Positions 54,210 to 63,992 of a stretch of 64,000 bases of DNA are shown piece after piece. Both the position numbers and the translations under genes were made by a program. Each line of letters begins with the position of its first letter. Position 1 is the stretch's first letter. The stretch is from NCBI GenBank assembly GCA_022824365.1, contig JAJEAA010000015.1, positions 124,001 to 188,000 of the forward strand, in the 5' to 3' direction. This DNA comes from Anaerolineae bacterium. Lineage in GTDB: Bacteria; Chloroflexota; Anaerolineae; Aggregatilineales; Phototrophicaceae. The notes beneath the pieces were generated by a model, which was given only the letters and a program-made list of their open reading frames with translations, was not told where the DNA came from and made no database searches.

Positions 54210-55352
54210 CTAATCCACCACGATCAACTCCTGCCAGCCATTCGTCAGCTTCTCGCCGCCGCCGGGCCGCGCCACCACAATATCCTCGACCCGCGCTGAA
54301 TAGCTGTTGATCTGCATGATGCTCGGCTCGATCGTGAAGCACATGCCCTCTTCCAGCGGTGTCTCATCACCCTTGGTCAAGAAGGGCGGCTCATGCACAT
54401 CCATGCCGATGCCATGCCCCAGCCGGTGCCGGAAAGCCTCGCCATACCCGGCTTCCTCGATCACCTTCCGCGCGGCGGCGTCCGCGTCCGATGTGGTCGC
54501 TTCCCCCGCTTTCAGCGCCGCGATGCCGGCCGCCTGCGACGCCATCATCACATCATAGACTCGCTGCGCCTCCTCGTCCGGCTCGCCGAAAAAGACCGTC
54601 CTGCCGAAGTCGTAACACCAGCCTTGATAGATCCCGCCGAAGTCAAAGAGGATCGAGACCGGCGGCTCCAGCTTGCGATGCCAGCTTTCCATCCTCGCGC
54701 CGAAGAGCAGCGGATGATCCGGTCCGCTGTTGTAGAGCGAGGTCGTGAAAGATTGCCCCAGCGAGCCATGCTTCCGCAGTTGATAATTCACCTCTTCCAC
54801 GATCTCCAGTTCAGTCATGCCGTGCCGCAGCGACTTCAGCGTATCGGCGAAGGCGGCTTCGGTGATGCGCCCGGCCTCTATCAGCAACTCGATATCGGCT
54901 TGGGACTTGATGACGCGCATGGGGCGGAGAAGAGCGGTGGCGGAGAGCCAGGTCGCGTCCGGCAGCAGCGGCTGCAAATTCGATACCGTCTCGGCGCGAG
55001 CGAAATCGCTGATCGCCACTCGCGGATTATCGGGCAGGTCGAAGCCATCAAGGATGCGCTTGACCATCTCGGAAGGCAGATCCCAATCGCCAAGGACGCG
55101 GATGTCGATGCCTTCCAGCCGGCTCAAACCGCCGAACTCGGCCGTCATCCGCGGCAAAGGCAGGACGGGCGCGTGGTGCGGACTGATCCAGGCGCCCTCG
55201 AGCCAGTCGCCCGGGTGGATCGTGTGGCCGTAATTGGGGAAATCGCGCGGGACGCCGGTCAGGTACTGCAAGTCGGAAGAGATGGGGATGAATGCTAAGT
55301 CGGCCTGTTCCGACAGGATTGCTTGAAATTGTTGCAGTCGGTCGCTGGACAT
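54210..55352 (-). CDS. M24 family metallopeptidase (Xaa-Pro dipeptidase/aminopeptidase P-like)
   Basis: A 380-residue M24 peptidase with a creatinase-type N-terminal domain and a pita-bread catalytic domain. The five metal ligands are seen as D in LFDFGG, D in CYDFGRTVFF, H in LGHGIGMDVHEPP, E in FTIEPSI and E in RVEDIVV. It should cleave X-Pro peptides in the cytoplasm. It is convergent with the aldehyde dehydrogenase gene and divergent from the repeat-protein gene at 55522. No transmembrane segment or signal peptide. Confidence 0.94.
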   Translation of the reverse strand: MSSDRLQQFQAILSEQADLAFIPISSDLQYLTGVPRDFPNYGHTIHPGDWLEGAWISPHHAPVLPLPRMTAEFGGLSRLEGIDIRVLGDWDLPSEMVKRILDGFDLPDNPRVAISDFARAETVSNLQPLLPDATWLSATALLRPMRVIKSQADIELLIEAGRITEAAFADTLKSLRHGMTELEIVEEVNYQLRKHGSLGQSFTTSLYNSGPDHPLLFGARMESWHRKLEPPVSILFDFGGIYQGWCYDFGRTVFFGEPDEEAQRVYDVMMASQAAGIAALKAGEATTSDADAAARKVIEEAGYGEAFRHRLGHGIGMDVHEPPFLTKGDETPLEEGMCFTIEPSIMQINSYSARVEDIVVARPGGGEKLTNGWQELIVVD

Positions 55353-55521
55353 AGGTCGTTTCCTTTTGGCTTCTGTGACATGATTGGATTATAGCCTGTC
55401 TGCCGCCGGAGTTCGCATGTAAGCGGTCGATTTCCCTACGCTTTGTCAGTTCTTGCGCATATCCGGCGTCAAAAGAGTCTATACTGGAAGCCAATTGCTA
55501 TGATTTGCTGAAGGAAAGCTC

Positions 55522-57135
55522 ATGCGAAAATTACTGATTCTCAGCGCGATTCTGCTCGGCCTCACCGGAATCGCGAGCGGCCAGGAAGGTGGCTTGCCGC
55601 CCTGCAGCCAAGCGCAACTGGCCGTCACCGACTCGTACATGACCGATCATTTTGATCTGATGGGCGCTGTGATGACCCGGGAGATGGTGGCGACCCTGTC
55701 GCCGTCCGCCTTGGAAGAGCTCGGCGACTTGATCCAGAATGAAGCCACCAGCGAAACCCTCAGCGAATATGGCCCTGTGCTTTTCGCCTGGCGCGAATCC
55801 TTCTGGGAAGCCCATCCCATCTGCGACGACATATTCAATATTGGCATGGCAATGGATGAGTCGGCTTCTGACATGGCGGCTTTCCTCGCCTATCATCTGG
55901 CCGGCGTCGCGGACGAAGACAACCCATACGTTGAGAGTATGGGCAATGGCATCGGTATGCTCTCCATTCTCCTTGGGAAATTGTGGGATCAGCCGGCCGC
56001 TGATGGCGACGCGGCGGAGGCCGACCTCCCGGCTTGCACCGAAGACGATCTCGGCATTCTGTCCCAGGAACTCGCGGTGTACCGCGCCTTGCTGGAAGTG
56101 CCGCCGCGCACCTACAGCCTTGTCGGCTTGGCGAAGTATGGCGTGGCGCAACTCGCCTGGCGCGATAAGCTCTGGAGCCGCCTGCCGCCATGCGACCTGT
56201 CGCTTCAGGCGGGTCTGCTCATGAGCCACATCACCAGCGATCTCGCGGTAGAACTCGCCCTGGAAATCGGGGAAATAGCGGACGAGGGAGCGCCATTCTC
56301 CGAACAGATCGCGGCGGACCAGGCGCGCCTCGCGGAGATATCCGCGCCGATAAACGCTGTAGATCGCCAGCAGGCGGAGATCATGACACTGCCCGAATGC
56401 GGCGATGATGAGATGCTAAAGTTTAGCGCGGTGAATCAGGGTTTTCCTGGTCTTGTCGACGCGCTTAAGGCGGCGGAAACGGTATCCGATCTCCTGGCAG
56501 CGGCGGATTTGCATCTGGCTTGGCGGGAAACGCTCGAAGCGAACCTGCCCGACTGCATCGAATCGATGATAACAGCCGGCTTGATGCTGCGGGTTACCGG
56601 CAATTACGTCGCCTCGCTGGCGCTGGATATCGCCGGCATCATGCCGGAGCCGGACTCCGAGATTCCGATTAAGCCCCATCTGTTCGGGATAATTACTATT
56701 GGCGTGATTGCCGACGACATCAGCGCGGCTATTGAAGACAGCGGCCTGTCGCCCGCAGGGCTGATGGAAGCGACGGCCGCCGGCAGCAACCTGCCCGACT
56801 GTGACGACAGCGATGTCGGCCTCGGCTTGAACTTCTACAATCTCTTCGTGGAATACGACGATCTTCTGAATTTCGCTGACAGCCTGGAGACCGTGGGCGA
56901 TGTCATGACTTTTCGCCAGGGGCAGATCGATTGGGCTGAGAATAATATCGACCGCTTGCCCGGCTGCAAGCAGGCGGTGGAGGCCGGCTACATGATGTAT
57001 ACGATCCTGGCGGATTTCACTGCCGCCTACGCCTTTCTGATTGCGGGCGCCGAAGTCGAAGACATCCCCTACGCCGAGACGATATGGACCTATCGCGACC
57101 GACTGGATGCCTGGCTGCAGCAAGAATTGCAGTAA
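55522..57135 (+). CDS. Secreted protein made of four Cys-pair modules (unrecognised repeat family)
   Basis: A 537-residue exported protein with a signal peptide (MRKLLILSAILLGLTGIASG). It consists of four modules of about 120-145 residues with cysteine pairs C28/C101, C172/C224, C293/C345 and C427/C482. Each second Cys lies exactly 11 residues after a Trp that is followed by Arg in three of four (W90, W213, W334, W471), and the pairs are framed by LP-x-C. After each pair comes a helix ending in A-x-x-A-L/F-x-x-A-G. I recognise no known domain. A larger paralogue follows at 57352. The GAAAG upstream of the ATG may be the ribosome binding site. Confidence 0.88.
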   Translation: MRKLLILSAILLGLTGIASGQEGGLPPCSQAQLAVTDSYMTDHFDLMGAVMTREMVATLSPSALEELGDLIQNEATSETLSEYGPVLFAWRESFWEAHPICDDIFNIGMAMDESASDMAAFLAYHLAGVADEDNPYVESMGNGIGMLSILLGKLWDQPAADGDAAEADLPACTEDDLGILSQELAVYRALLEVPPRTYSLVGLAKYGVAQLAWRDKLWSRLPPCDLSLQAGLLMSHITSDLAVELALEIGEIADEGAPFSEQIAADQARLAEISAPINAVDRQQAEIMTLPECGDDEMLKFSAVNQGFPGLVDALKAAETVSDLLAAADLHLAWRETLEANLPDCIESMITAGLMLRVTGNYVASLALDIAGIMPEPDSEIPIKPHLFGIITIGVIADDISAAIEDSGLSPAGLMEATAAGSNLPDCDDSDVGLGLNFYNLFVEYDDLLNFADSLETVGDVMTFRQGQIDWAENNIDRLPGCKQAVEAGYMMYTILADFTAAYAFLIAGAEVEDIPYAETIWTYRDRLDAWLQQELQ

Positions 57136-57351
57136 GCGGCGCCGGTTAAAATGGAGGCTGTCGGCAGAACGCCGCGGGGAAGGCCAACCTAGACGACGCA
57201 ATCGGACATGATAGCTTGACTTCGCTGAAGGCGGTGGCTGGACAGGCGTCGCGCCTTCCAGTTTGCTAAACTTGACGTTATTGTCCTGTCCTGTCAGCGG
57301 CCGACCATACGGGCAAGGATTTGCCGCTGCTTAGCGCAAGAGGAGACGAAT

Positions 57352-59622
57352 ATGCGACCGCGAATTTTATGGTGTGCGTTGGTTCTGGTATGTCTTGTGT
57401 CTTTCGTTTATGCGCAGGCTAGCGACTCGACGCTTTGCAGCCTGGCCGAATTGCAAACTGTGCTGGCGCATCAAACCGCCTACCAAGAGGTGATGGACCA
57501 TGTGCGCGACTTGGCGACTCGGGAAGGCGCCTTTGCCTACATCGACGCCTTGCTCGCTTGGCGCGAGACGGAGTCAGGCAAGTTGCATGACTACCCCGCT
57601 TGCGCCGAATCGTTTGAAATGGCGCGCTTGATGGAGCAAATCAGCAACGATGCGGCCGCGCAGGATGTGTACTTCCTCAACGGCTGGGACAGCGACCTTC
57701 CCCAGTCGGGACCATTGATGCAGAGCTATCGCCGTCGCGACCAATTGATCGAAGAAATTGAGGCGACGCTGGCGAGTGGTGAGCGCGCTGCCGACCACCT
57801 GTCGGACGAGTCTCGCTATCCTCGCTGCAGCCTGAATGATATGGAGAAGGAACTCGAAGCTATCGCAGGTTACCATGACCTGCTAGCTATGGCTGATGCG
57901 GTCACCGATATCGTTGAATTGCTGGCGTATGCCGAAGCGCAAATTGCCTGGCGTGAGAGCGCTTGGCGAGAAACGGCGCCCTGTGAATTGATCTGGCACT
58001 TTCGCTTAGATATGAGCCGCCTGATCGAGGATCTCTTCGTCTTCAAATGGCTGGAACTGGACGAGCTATCGGAAAGCGAAAATCCCTACGCCGATACTGT
58101 TAGCCATTACCGCGGTTTCATGGAAAGTCTCGAAGACTACTTTCACAGTAGACTGGAACGCAGACGAAAGGATGCAGGCGCCGGCGCGCAAGCCTTTGCC
58201 GGGCTGCCCCGATGCCCGGCTGATCTGGTGGAAAGCGAATTGGAGCGCCTGCGCGCTTATGTCGCAGTCGGCGCAACCGAGATCGATTCGCTCGAGCAAC
58301 TGCTCAGCTTCAGCCAAGAGCAGATGACCTGGCGGGCCGAAAACATCGCCGGTCTGCCGCACTGTGCCGAGCTGCTCGAGATTCAGACGCTGCTGATTCA
58401 ACTCAATGGCGACTTCGTGGCGCGGGCGGGCTTGGAATTGGCGGCTGTGCCGGCGGAAGAAAACCCGTATCTGCGCTTGCCCGGCGATCAAGAGCGCGTC
58501 GATGCCTTCGCATATCCGGGCGAGACATCCGAGACAGGTGATACCCAAGCCCGCGCCTGTACGGACGAGGAAAAACGCGCGGCGATCAGCGAAGATACCG
58601 GCGAATATACTTACCTGATCAATGCGATCCGCAATGCATCGGTGATAGAAAACTTCATCGCCTACCTGGAAGATCAGATTGCCTGGCGCGACGCGCTCTG
58701 GAGCGAGTTGACGCCTTGCGCCGAGGTGATTGAGTTGGGCTTGCTGATGCAGCAAATCCATAGCGGCTACGCTTCCTTCCTGGCGCTGCATTACGCCGGC
58801 GCGACGCCGGAAGAGAATCCATTCTACCCGCAGATTCAAGCGGACCGAACGGCGCTGCAAGCCTTGACGCTTGGAATACTGCAGGGCGCGCGGACCGACG
58901 AGCCGGTCGCGGAGCAGGCTGAAGGCTTGCCGCCCTGCGACGGCGCGGCGATGAATGCCCTGTTTGACGCCATGCTCGTCTATCAAGATAAACTGGGAGG
59001 CGGCGACTCAAATACGCTCGACGATCTGCTTGCATACAGCGCCGAGGTGATCGACTGGCGCGAGAATAACTTGGCGGGTTTGCCGCCCTGCGCCGATGTG
59101 GTCAAAACGCGCATGCTTATGACGCAGTTGACGGGTGATTTTGTGGCGCGCAGCGCGCTCGATATCGCCGGCGTCGCCGATGCGGATAATCCCTACCATC
59201 GCTTGCCGAGCGATAGAGAACGCCTGGAGGCGGTCGGGCTGTCGATGTTGAACGCCGATCGCGAAGACGCCGCGTCCGAGATCGACTTGCCGGCTTGCAC
59301 CCAAAGCCAAATCGACCAGCTTTCGGATGTCATCGGGCTTTACCTGGATAGCATGGGAGAAGATGTATTTCCCAATCCCTTTGAGCAAGTCCCGGCCTAC
59401 AACAATGCTTTCCTCAGCTGGCGCGCGGAGGGGCTGTCTGACTTGCCGCCGTGCGCGGACGGGATTGAGTTGGGTTTCACGCTCAACGAAATGTCGGGCG
59501 ATATCGCCGCCATGCTGGCCTTGTACTCGACGGGCGCTGATCCGGAAGAGATGCCCCAAACCTATGGCGCGGCAAAAGCTGCCGAAAAGCTTGTTGAACT
59601 CATCGATAGACTGGGCATCTAG
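57352..59622 (+). CDS. Secreted protein made of six Cys-pair modules (paralogue of 55522)
   Basis: A 756-residue exported protein with a signal peptide (RILWCALVLVCLVSFVYA). Six modules carry Cys pairs C29/C84, C159/C211, C288/C338, C403/C456, C529/C580 and C649/C701, 50-55 residues apart. In five of six the Trp of W-R is exactly 11 residues before the second Cys (W200, W327, W445, W569, W690); the first is 14 before. Many modules end with N-P-Y/F. Modules are mainly helical and acidic. AGGAG stands ten bases before the ATG. The 216-base gap from its paralogue allows separate transcription. Confidence 0.88.
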   Translation: MRPRILWCALVLVCLVSFVYAQASDSTLCSLAELQTVLAHQTAYQEVMDHVRDLATREGAFAYIDALLAWRETESGKLHDYPACAESFEMARLMEQISNDAAAQDVYFLNGWDSDLPQSGPLMQSYRRRDQLIEEIEATLASGERAADHLSDESRYPRCSLNDMEKELEAIAGYHDLLAMADAVTDIVELLAYAEAQIAWRESAWRETAPCELIWHFRLDMSRLIEDLFVFKWLELDELSESENPYADTVSHYRGFMESLEDYFHSRLERRRKDAGAGAQAFAGLPRCPADLVESELERLRAYVAVGATEIDSLEQLLSFSQEQMTWRAENIAGLPHCAELLEIQTLLIQLNGDFVARAGLELAAVPAEENPYLRLPGDQERVDAFAYPGETSETGDTQARACTDEEKRAAISEDTGEYTYLINAIRNASVIENFIAYLEDQIAWRDALWSELTPCAEVIELGLLMQQIHSGYASFLALHYAGATPEENPFYPQIQADRTALQALTLGILQGARTDEPVAEQAEGLPPCDGAAMNALFDAMLVYQDKLGGGDSNTLDDLLAYSAEVIDWRENNLAGLPPCADVVKTRMLMTQLTGDFVARSALDIAGVADADNPYHRLPSDRERLEAVGLSMLNADREDAASEIDLPACTQSQIDQLSDVIGLYLDSMGEDVFPNPFEQVPAYNNAFLSWRAEGLSDLPPCADGIELGFTLNEMSGDIAAMLALYSTGADPEEMPQTYGAAKAAEKLVELIDRLGI

Positions 59623-59660
59623 TTGCTGCGGCCAACACTGGACGAAATCCCTAAGGCGAA

Positions 59661-60368
59661 ATGTACCAAGCCATCCTCTTTGACCTCGACGACACCTTAT
59701 TCAGCCTGCGCGGTTGCGAAGCGCAAGCACTACTGCGGACGCTGGACAATGCTGGGCTGCTATCCGCCCTGCCCGCCGATTTCGCCGAAGCCTACGCGAC
59801 AATCAGTTCGGGCTATTGGGCGGCGCGCTCGGTTGATGGCGGTAGCCAGTACAGCCGCGAAGACGTTATCGAGCTGAGTTGGCGCGATTTTCTGTCCCGG
59901 CATGACCTGGACGCGAATCGGTCGGTCGAGTTGGCGACGCAATTCTGGCGCGAGTTCTGCCGCGCGACCGCCCTCAACCCCGGCGCGGACAAGATCTTGG
60001 GGCGTCTGGGGCCACATTATCGGCTGGGCATGATCACCAATGGCTACAGCGATTCGCAGCGAGGCCGATTGAAGGCGGCTGGATTGCTGGGATTCTTCAA
60101 TCCGCTGTTAATCTCGGAAGAAGTCGGCGCGGCCAAACCGGACGCTCGCATCTTCCAGTTGGCTTTGGCGCGGCTGGACTTGCCCCCGGAAGCGGTTTTG
60201 TATGTCGGCGATTCAATCGGGCACGATTATCAGGGCTGTCGCAATGTAGGGATTGGCTTCTGCCACTACTGCCCTAAGCCAAGCGATAGCGACCTGCCGG
60301 ACGTAAAATACCGCATCGCCCGGCTTGAGGACTTGATTCCGTTATTGCTGCCCGGCGCTACTCCGTGA
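59661..60368 (+). CDS. HAD-superfamily hydrolase, YjjG-like
   Basis: A 235-residue HAD phosphatase with motif I FDLDDTL (D8, D10), motif II ITNGYSD, the motif III Lys in EVGAAKPD and motif IV VGDSIGHD. An alpha-helical cap is inserted after motif I. The family includes the nucleotidase YjjG and 2-haloacid-dehalogenase-like phosphatases. It should act on a small phosphate ester in the cytoplasm. It ends inside the 3' end of the convergent SIS gene (11 bases of overlap). An in-frame start further upstream (59623) is not family-like. Confidence 0.92.
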   Translation: MYQAILFDLDDTLFSLRGCEAQALLRTLDNAGLLSALPADFAEAYATISSGYWAARSVDGGSQYSREDVIELSWRDFLSRHDLDANRSVELATQFWREFCRATALNPGADKILGRLGPHYRLGMITNGYSDSQRGRLKAAGLLGFFNPLLISEEVGAAKPDARIFQLALARLDLPPEAVLYVGDSIGHDYQGCRNVGIGFCHYCPKPSDSDLPDVKYRIARLEDLIPLLLPGATP

Positions 60369-61392
60369 TCGTCACCTTTGACAGACCGCGCGGCTTATCG
60401 ACCTCGTAGCCACGGGCCAGCGCCTGCTCCATGGCGTAGACCTGGCCGGGCATGACCGCGATGATCGGGCTGAGCCACTCCGGCGCGCCGGGGATGGGCA
60501 GCGCCCGCGTCGCGCTATCGAGCAGGTCGGCATCGCTGCTGATAATCAGCGTCTCGGCGCCGCGCTCCGCCAGATCCGCCGCCATCAATTTCATGCCGGG
60601 CAAGGTTTCCCCCGGCGGCGCGACCAGGATGACCGGGTGGCCGCGGTCGATAACGGCGATGGGACCATGACGAAAGTCGGCTTCGCTGTAGCCTTGGCTG
60701 GCGATATACGTCAACTCCTTGACTTTGAGGCTGATCTCGCAGGCGGTGGCGTAATTGAAACCGCGCCCCAGCGTGACCAGCCGGTCGCTGTAACGGTAGC
60801 GCTCCGCCCAGCCGGCGATGCTCGCGCAGCTTTCGAGGGTCTCGGAGGCCAACTCCGGCAGGCGAGTCAGATCGTCCCACATGGCTTGATCGCTCTCCGT
60901 CAGCGCGCTCGCCAGCATCGCGATGACGGTCAGTTGGGCGGTGTAGGTCTTGGTGGCGGCGACGCTGTATTCCCGCTCGGCGCGCAGAGGCAGGTGAAAC
61001 TGTGCCGCCCCCGCCAGCGGCGAATCATCAAAGTTGGTGATCGCCAATGTCAAGGCGCCTTGTGTCCGCGCATCGGCCAGCACCGCCCGCACATCTTCCG
61101 CCTTGCCCGATTGGGAGATGCCGATAACCAGCGCCTGCGACAGATCGGGCGGGGTTCCATATACTGTGTGCAGCGACGGCGTGGCCAGCATGACCGGCAG
61201 CCGCAGCCGGTGACCGAAGAGGTACTGCGCGTACAGCGCCGCATGATCGGAGGTGCCGCGGGCGGCGATGCAGGCGAAGGCCGGACCTCGCTCGCGGATG
61301 GCGGCGGCGACTGTCTTGGTAGCTGCGCCCCCTTCATCCAACAGGCGCTTGATGACGGCGGGCTGCTGTGCAATTTCGTCTTTTAGGCGCAT
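60358..61392 (-). CDS. SIS-domain protein, glucosamine-6-phosphate deaminase/GlmS-isomerase type
   Basis: A 344-residue double-SIS protein resembling the isomerase half of GlmS. It starts MRLKDEIAQQPAVIKRLL and has the sugar-phosphate loop ISQSGKAEDV, the catalytic Glu region LKVKELTYIASQGYSEADFRHG, and the C-terminal Lys in VDKPRGLSKVTITE. Without an amidotransferase domain it probably deaminates glucosamine-6-phosphate or an analogue. It lies ten bases after the GH20 gene, and the second SIS protein precedes that, giving a three-gene amino-sugar operon. Confidence 0.92.
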   Translation of the reverse strand: MRLKDEIAQQPAVIKRLLDEGGAATKTVAAAIRERGPAFACIAARGTSDHAALYAQYLFGHRLRLPVMLATPSLHTVYGTPPDLSQALVIGISQSGKAEDVRAVLADARTQGALTLAITNFDDSPLAGAAQFHLPLRAEREYSVAATKTYTAQLTVIAMLASALTESDQAMWDDLTRLPELASETLESCASIAGWAERYRYSDRLVTLGRGFNYATACEISLKVKELTYIASQGYSEADFRHGPIAVIDRGHPVILVAPPGETLPGMKLMAADLAERGAETLIISSDADLLDSATRALPIPGAPEWLSPIIAVMPGQVYAMEQALARGYEVDKPRGLSKVTITE

Positions 61393-61402
61393 GGGCGGTC
61401 GC

Positions 61403-62953
61403 TCAGTCTTCCAGCGGACGGTAGTTGACGCCTAGAAAATCAAGGCAAGGCAGATGCCGCCGCAACCGCGCTGCCAGGCTGTCATAGTCGCGCTCGGCCG
61501 GATGATTCCAAAGGACATCGGCGATGGCGATGGCCCGCGGGAAGGCCATGTATTCGACATGATCCGAATTCGGCATGTATTCGGTCCAGATATTGCCCTG
61601 GCCGCCGAGGATATGATGCCGCTTGTCGTCGGCGATCTCTTCCGGCACGACGACATACTGCCAGACCTGCCGCAGCGGCAGAATGGCGGGAATCGCCCAG
61701 GGTTCGCTATCAGTGTCTTCGGTCTGATAGTAGTCCAGATAGCAGTAGGTGTTGGGCGTCATGATGACATCGTGGCCCGCGTTGGCGGCGGCGATGCCTC
61801 CGCTGCTGCCGCGCCAGCTCATGACGGTGGCTTTGGGCGCCAAGCCGCCTTCGAGGATCTCGTCCCAGCCGATCAGGTTGCGTCCGCGCTCGTTCAACCA
61901 GGCTTCAATCTGGCGGATGAACCAGCTTTGCAATTCGTGCTCGTCAGCCAAACCCTCGCCTTGGATGCGCGCCTGGCAGGCCGGGCAGTTTTCCCAGCGC
62001 GGCTTAGGCGCTTCATCGCCGCCGATGTGGATGTAAGTCGATGGGAATATATCGAGGACCTCCGTCAGGACATCCTTCAAGAAGCCGAAGACGTCGTCCT
62101 TGCCGGCGCAGTAGATGTCTTCGGCGATGCCCCAGGTCCGGCGCACCTCGTAGCCTTCGCCGACGCAGCCCAATTCCGGATAGGCGGTGAGAGCGGCGAC
62201 GGCGTGACCGGGCAATTCGATCTCCGGCACGACCGTGATGCCGCGCTCAGCCGCGTAAGCGACCACCGCGCGCGCTTCGTCTTGCGTGTAGAAGCCGCCG
62301 TAGGGGACGCCATCGTATTGATCCCAGGTACCAGAGACGACCGTCTCGGCTCGAAAACCGCCCACCTCGGTCAGCCGGGGATACTTCTTGATCTCGAGTC
62401 GCCAGCCTTGATCTTCCGTCAGGTGCCAATGGAATTTGTTGAACTTGTAGAAAGCCATGGCGTCAATGAGCTTCTTGATGAAGGCGACCGGGAATAGATG
62501 CCGGCCGACATCAAGATGGATGCCGCGCCAGCCGAACGCGGGCGCGTCGCTGATGGAGACGCCGGGAATCGTCCAGTCGATGCCGTCTTGCGCCTCCCCC
62601 GCCATAATCTGCGGCGGCAGCAACTGACGCAGCGTCTGCATGCCGTGAATCAAGCCGGGCAGAGCCGCCGCGGATAGCTCGACGCGCTCGGGCGACGCCT
62701 CCAGAGTGTAGGCTTCCGGGGCGGCGTCAGCATCACCGGGAAGGAGCAAGATCGCGTTCTGGACGGCGGAAGCTATATCGTCGTCCAGCGGATGCGCCGG
62801 CAGGCCGAAGCCAGTGGCAGGCCGCAGGTAGTCGGCGAGCATCTCGCCTGTTGCACTATCGGCGGAGAATATCCGGGTGTGCGCATTGATACGGAATACG
62901 CCCGGTTTGACTTCGATGTTTTGCGGTTGGGGGAAGAGCGTGATTTCGGTCAT
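61403..62953 (-). CDS. Beta-N-acetylhexosaminidase, GH20
   Basis: A 516-residue GH20 enzyme. The catalytic pair is D313-E314 in HIGGDEAPKPRW, with FHWHLTEDQGWR and WDQYDGVPYGGFYTQDEAR upstream, and the Trp-rich end of the pocket in WRGSSG. An N-terminal GH20b domain (about 1-140) is present. There is no signal peptide, so it acts on imported N-acetylglucosaminides. It uses substrate-assisted catalysis through the 2-acetamido group. It stands between two SIS proteins and should supply them with amino sugars. No amino-sugar kinase is seen in the window. Confidence 0.95.
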   Translation of the reverse strand: MTEITLFPQPQNIEVKPGVFRINAHTRIFSADSATGEMLADYLRPATGFGLPAHPLDDDIASAVQNAILLLPGDADAAPEAYTLEASPERVELSAAALPGLIHGMQTLRQLLPPQIMAGEAQDGIDWTIPGVSISDAPAFGWRGIHLDVGRHLFPVAFIKKLIDAMAFYKFNKFHWHLTEDQGWRLEIKKYPRLTEVGGFRAETVVSGTWDQYDGVPYGGFYTQDEARAVVAYAAERGITVVPEIELPGHAVAALTAYPELGCVGEGYEVRRTWGIAEDIYCAGKDDVFGFLKDVLTEVLDIFPSTYIHIGGDEAPKPRWENCPACQARIQGEGLADEHELQSWFIRQIEAWLNERGRNLIGWDEILEGGLAPKATVMSWRGSSGGIAAANAGHDVIMTPNTYCYLDYYQTEDTDSEPWAIPAILPLRQVWQYVVVPEEIADDKRHHILGGQGNIWTEYMPNSDHVEYMAFPRAIAIADVLWNHPAERDYDSLAARLRRHLPCLDFLGVNYRPLED

Positions 62954-62984
62954 AGTCGGATGAGCCTCGTATATATTATTAACG

Positions 62985-63992
62985 CTAAATGTCGTGCAGC
63001 GTAACCACAGCTGTCAACTGCTGAGGATTATCGGGATCGCAGCCGTTGAAGATGGCGCGATGATAAGCCAGCAATTGCAACACGGGCAAGTGCAAGACAG
63101 GCGTCGACCAAGGCGGCAGATCCGCCGGCAGCCTGACGCACTGGTGATTCTCGACATGAGTCTGCGCAATTGCCAATACTTTGGCGCCCATGTCAGCCAT
63201 TTCGTCCAGCACGCGGACTTCTTGCTTGGCGGCTTCGGGCGAAATCAAGCCGATGACCAAGCTGTCTTCGCCGACCAACGACATCGGACCGTGGCGAAAC
63301 TCCAGCGTATGATAGGCTTCGCTGTAGGACAGAGACATCTCTTTCATCTTGAGCATGGCTTCACAGGCAATGCCATAAAGCGCATCGGACCCCAAAAAGA
63401 AGAATTTCTTGATGGCCTTATCCTCGCCCAGCGACTGCGCCAGGTCGCCGTAGCGATCCAGCAGGTGACGGCAGAATGCTGGAAGCGGACGGCTGGCGGC
63501 GAGATATTGACCGGCGATGAGGGCGGCCAGCTGCTGCGCGGCAACCAACATGCTGGTGAAGGAGCGCGTCTGCGCGACGCTGACTTCCTGCGCGGCATCA
63601 ATGGCGACAGGAAGGTCGGCATCGGTAGCGAGCGGGCTGCCGCTGTCGCAGGTGACGGTCACGACGGGCTCATGGCTGTAATGCTTGAAGTGATGTTGGG
63701 CGCGCACGGTTTCGCTGGTCGTGCCGGAGCGCGAGACGGTCAGCAGCAGACAGTGATGACCGGGCACACGGATGGAGTTCCGATGCAGCAGTAGTTCGGA
63801 GGCGGGGCAGGCGAGGGCATGACAACCGGCTTGGCGCAGGAGTCGAGCGGCCGTCAGCGCAAGGTAGTAAGTCGAGCCGCAGCCAGTCACGATGACATGG
63901 TCGAATGCGCCAGACTCTAGCCATGATTGCAGGAGTTGATTTTGGGGATCAAAGGCAGCGAGCGCTTCCTCCCATACTTCAGGCTGGCTCAT
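62985..63992 (-). CDS. SIS-domain protein (AgaS/GlmS-like), first gene of the amino-sugar operon
   Basis: A 335-residue double-SIS protein with VIVTGCGSTYYLALTAARLL, the phosphate loop LTVSRSGTTSETV, and LKMKEMSLSYSEAYHTLEFRHGP as the catalytic-helix region. It is paralogous to the SIS gene at 60358, so the operon carries two related isomerases or deaminases, possibly as a hetero-oligomer or for two sugars. ATG 63992 is the first in-frame start visible, but the window ends eight bases further on, so a longer N-terminus cannot be excluded. Confidence 0.9.
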   Translation of the reverse strand: MSQPEVWEEALAAFDPQNQLLQSWLESGAFDHVIVTGCGSTYYLALTAARLLRQAGCHALACPASELLLHRNSIRVPGHHCLLLTVSRSGTTSETVRAQHHFKHYSHEPVVTVTCDSGSPLATDADLPVAIDAAQEVSVAQTRSFTSMLVAAQQLAALIAGQYLAASRPLPAFCRHLLDRYGDLAQSLGEDKAIKKFFFLGSDALYGIACEAMLKMKEMSLSYSEAYHTLEFRHGPMSLVGEDSLVIGLISPEAAKQEVRVLDEMADMGAKVLAIAQTHVENHQCVRLPADLPPWSTPVLHLPVLQLLAYHRAIFNGCDPDNPQQLTAVVTLHDI

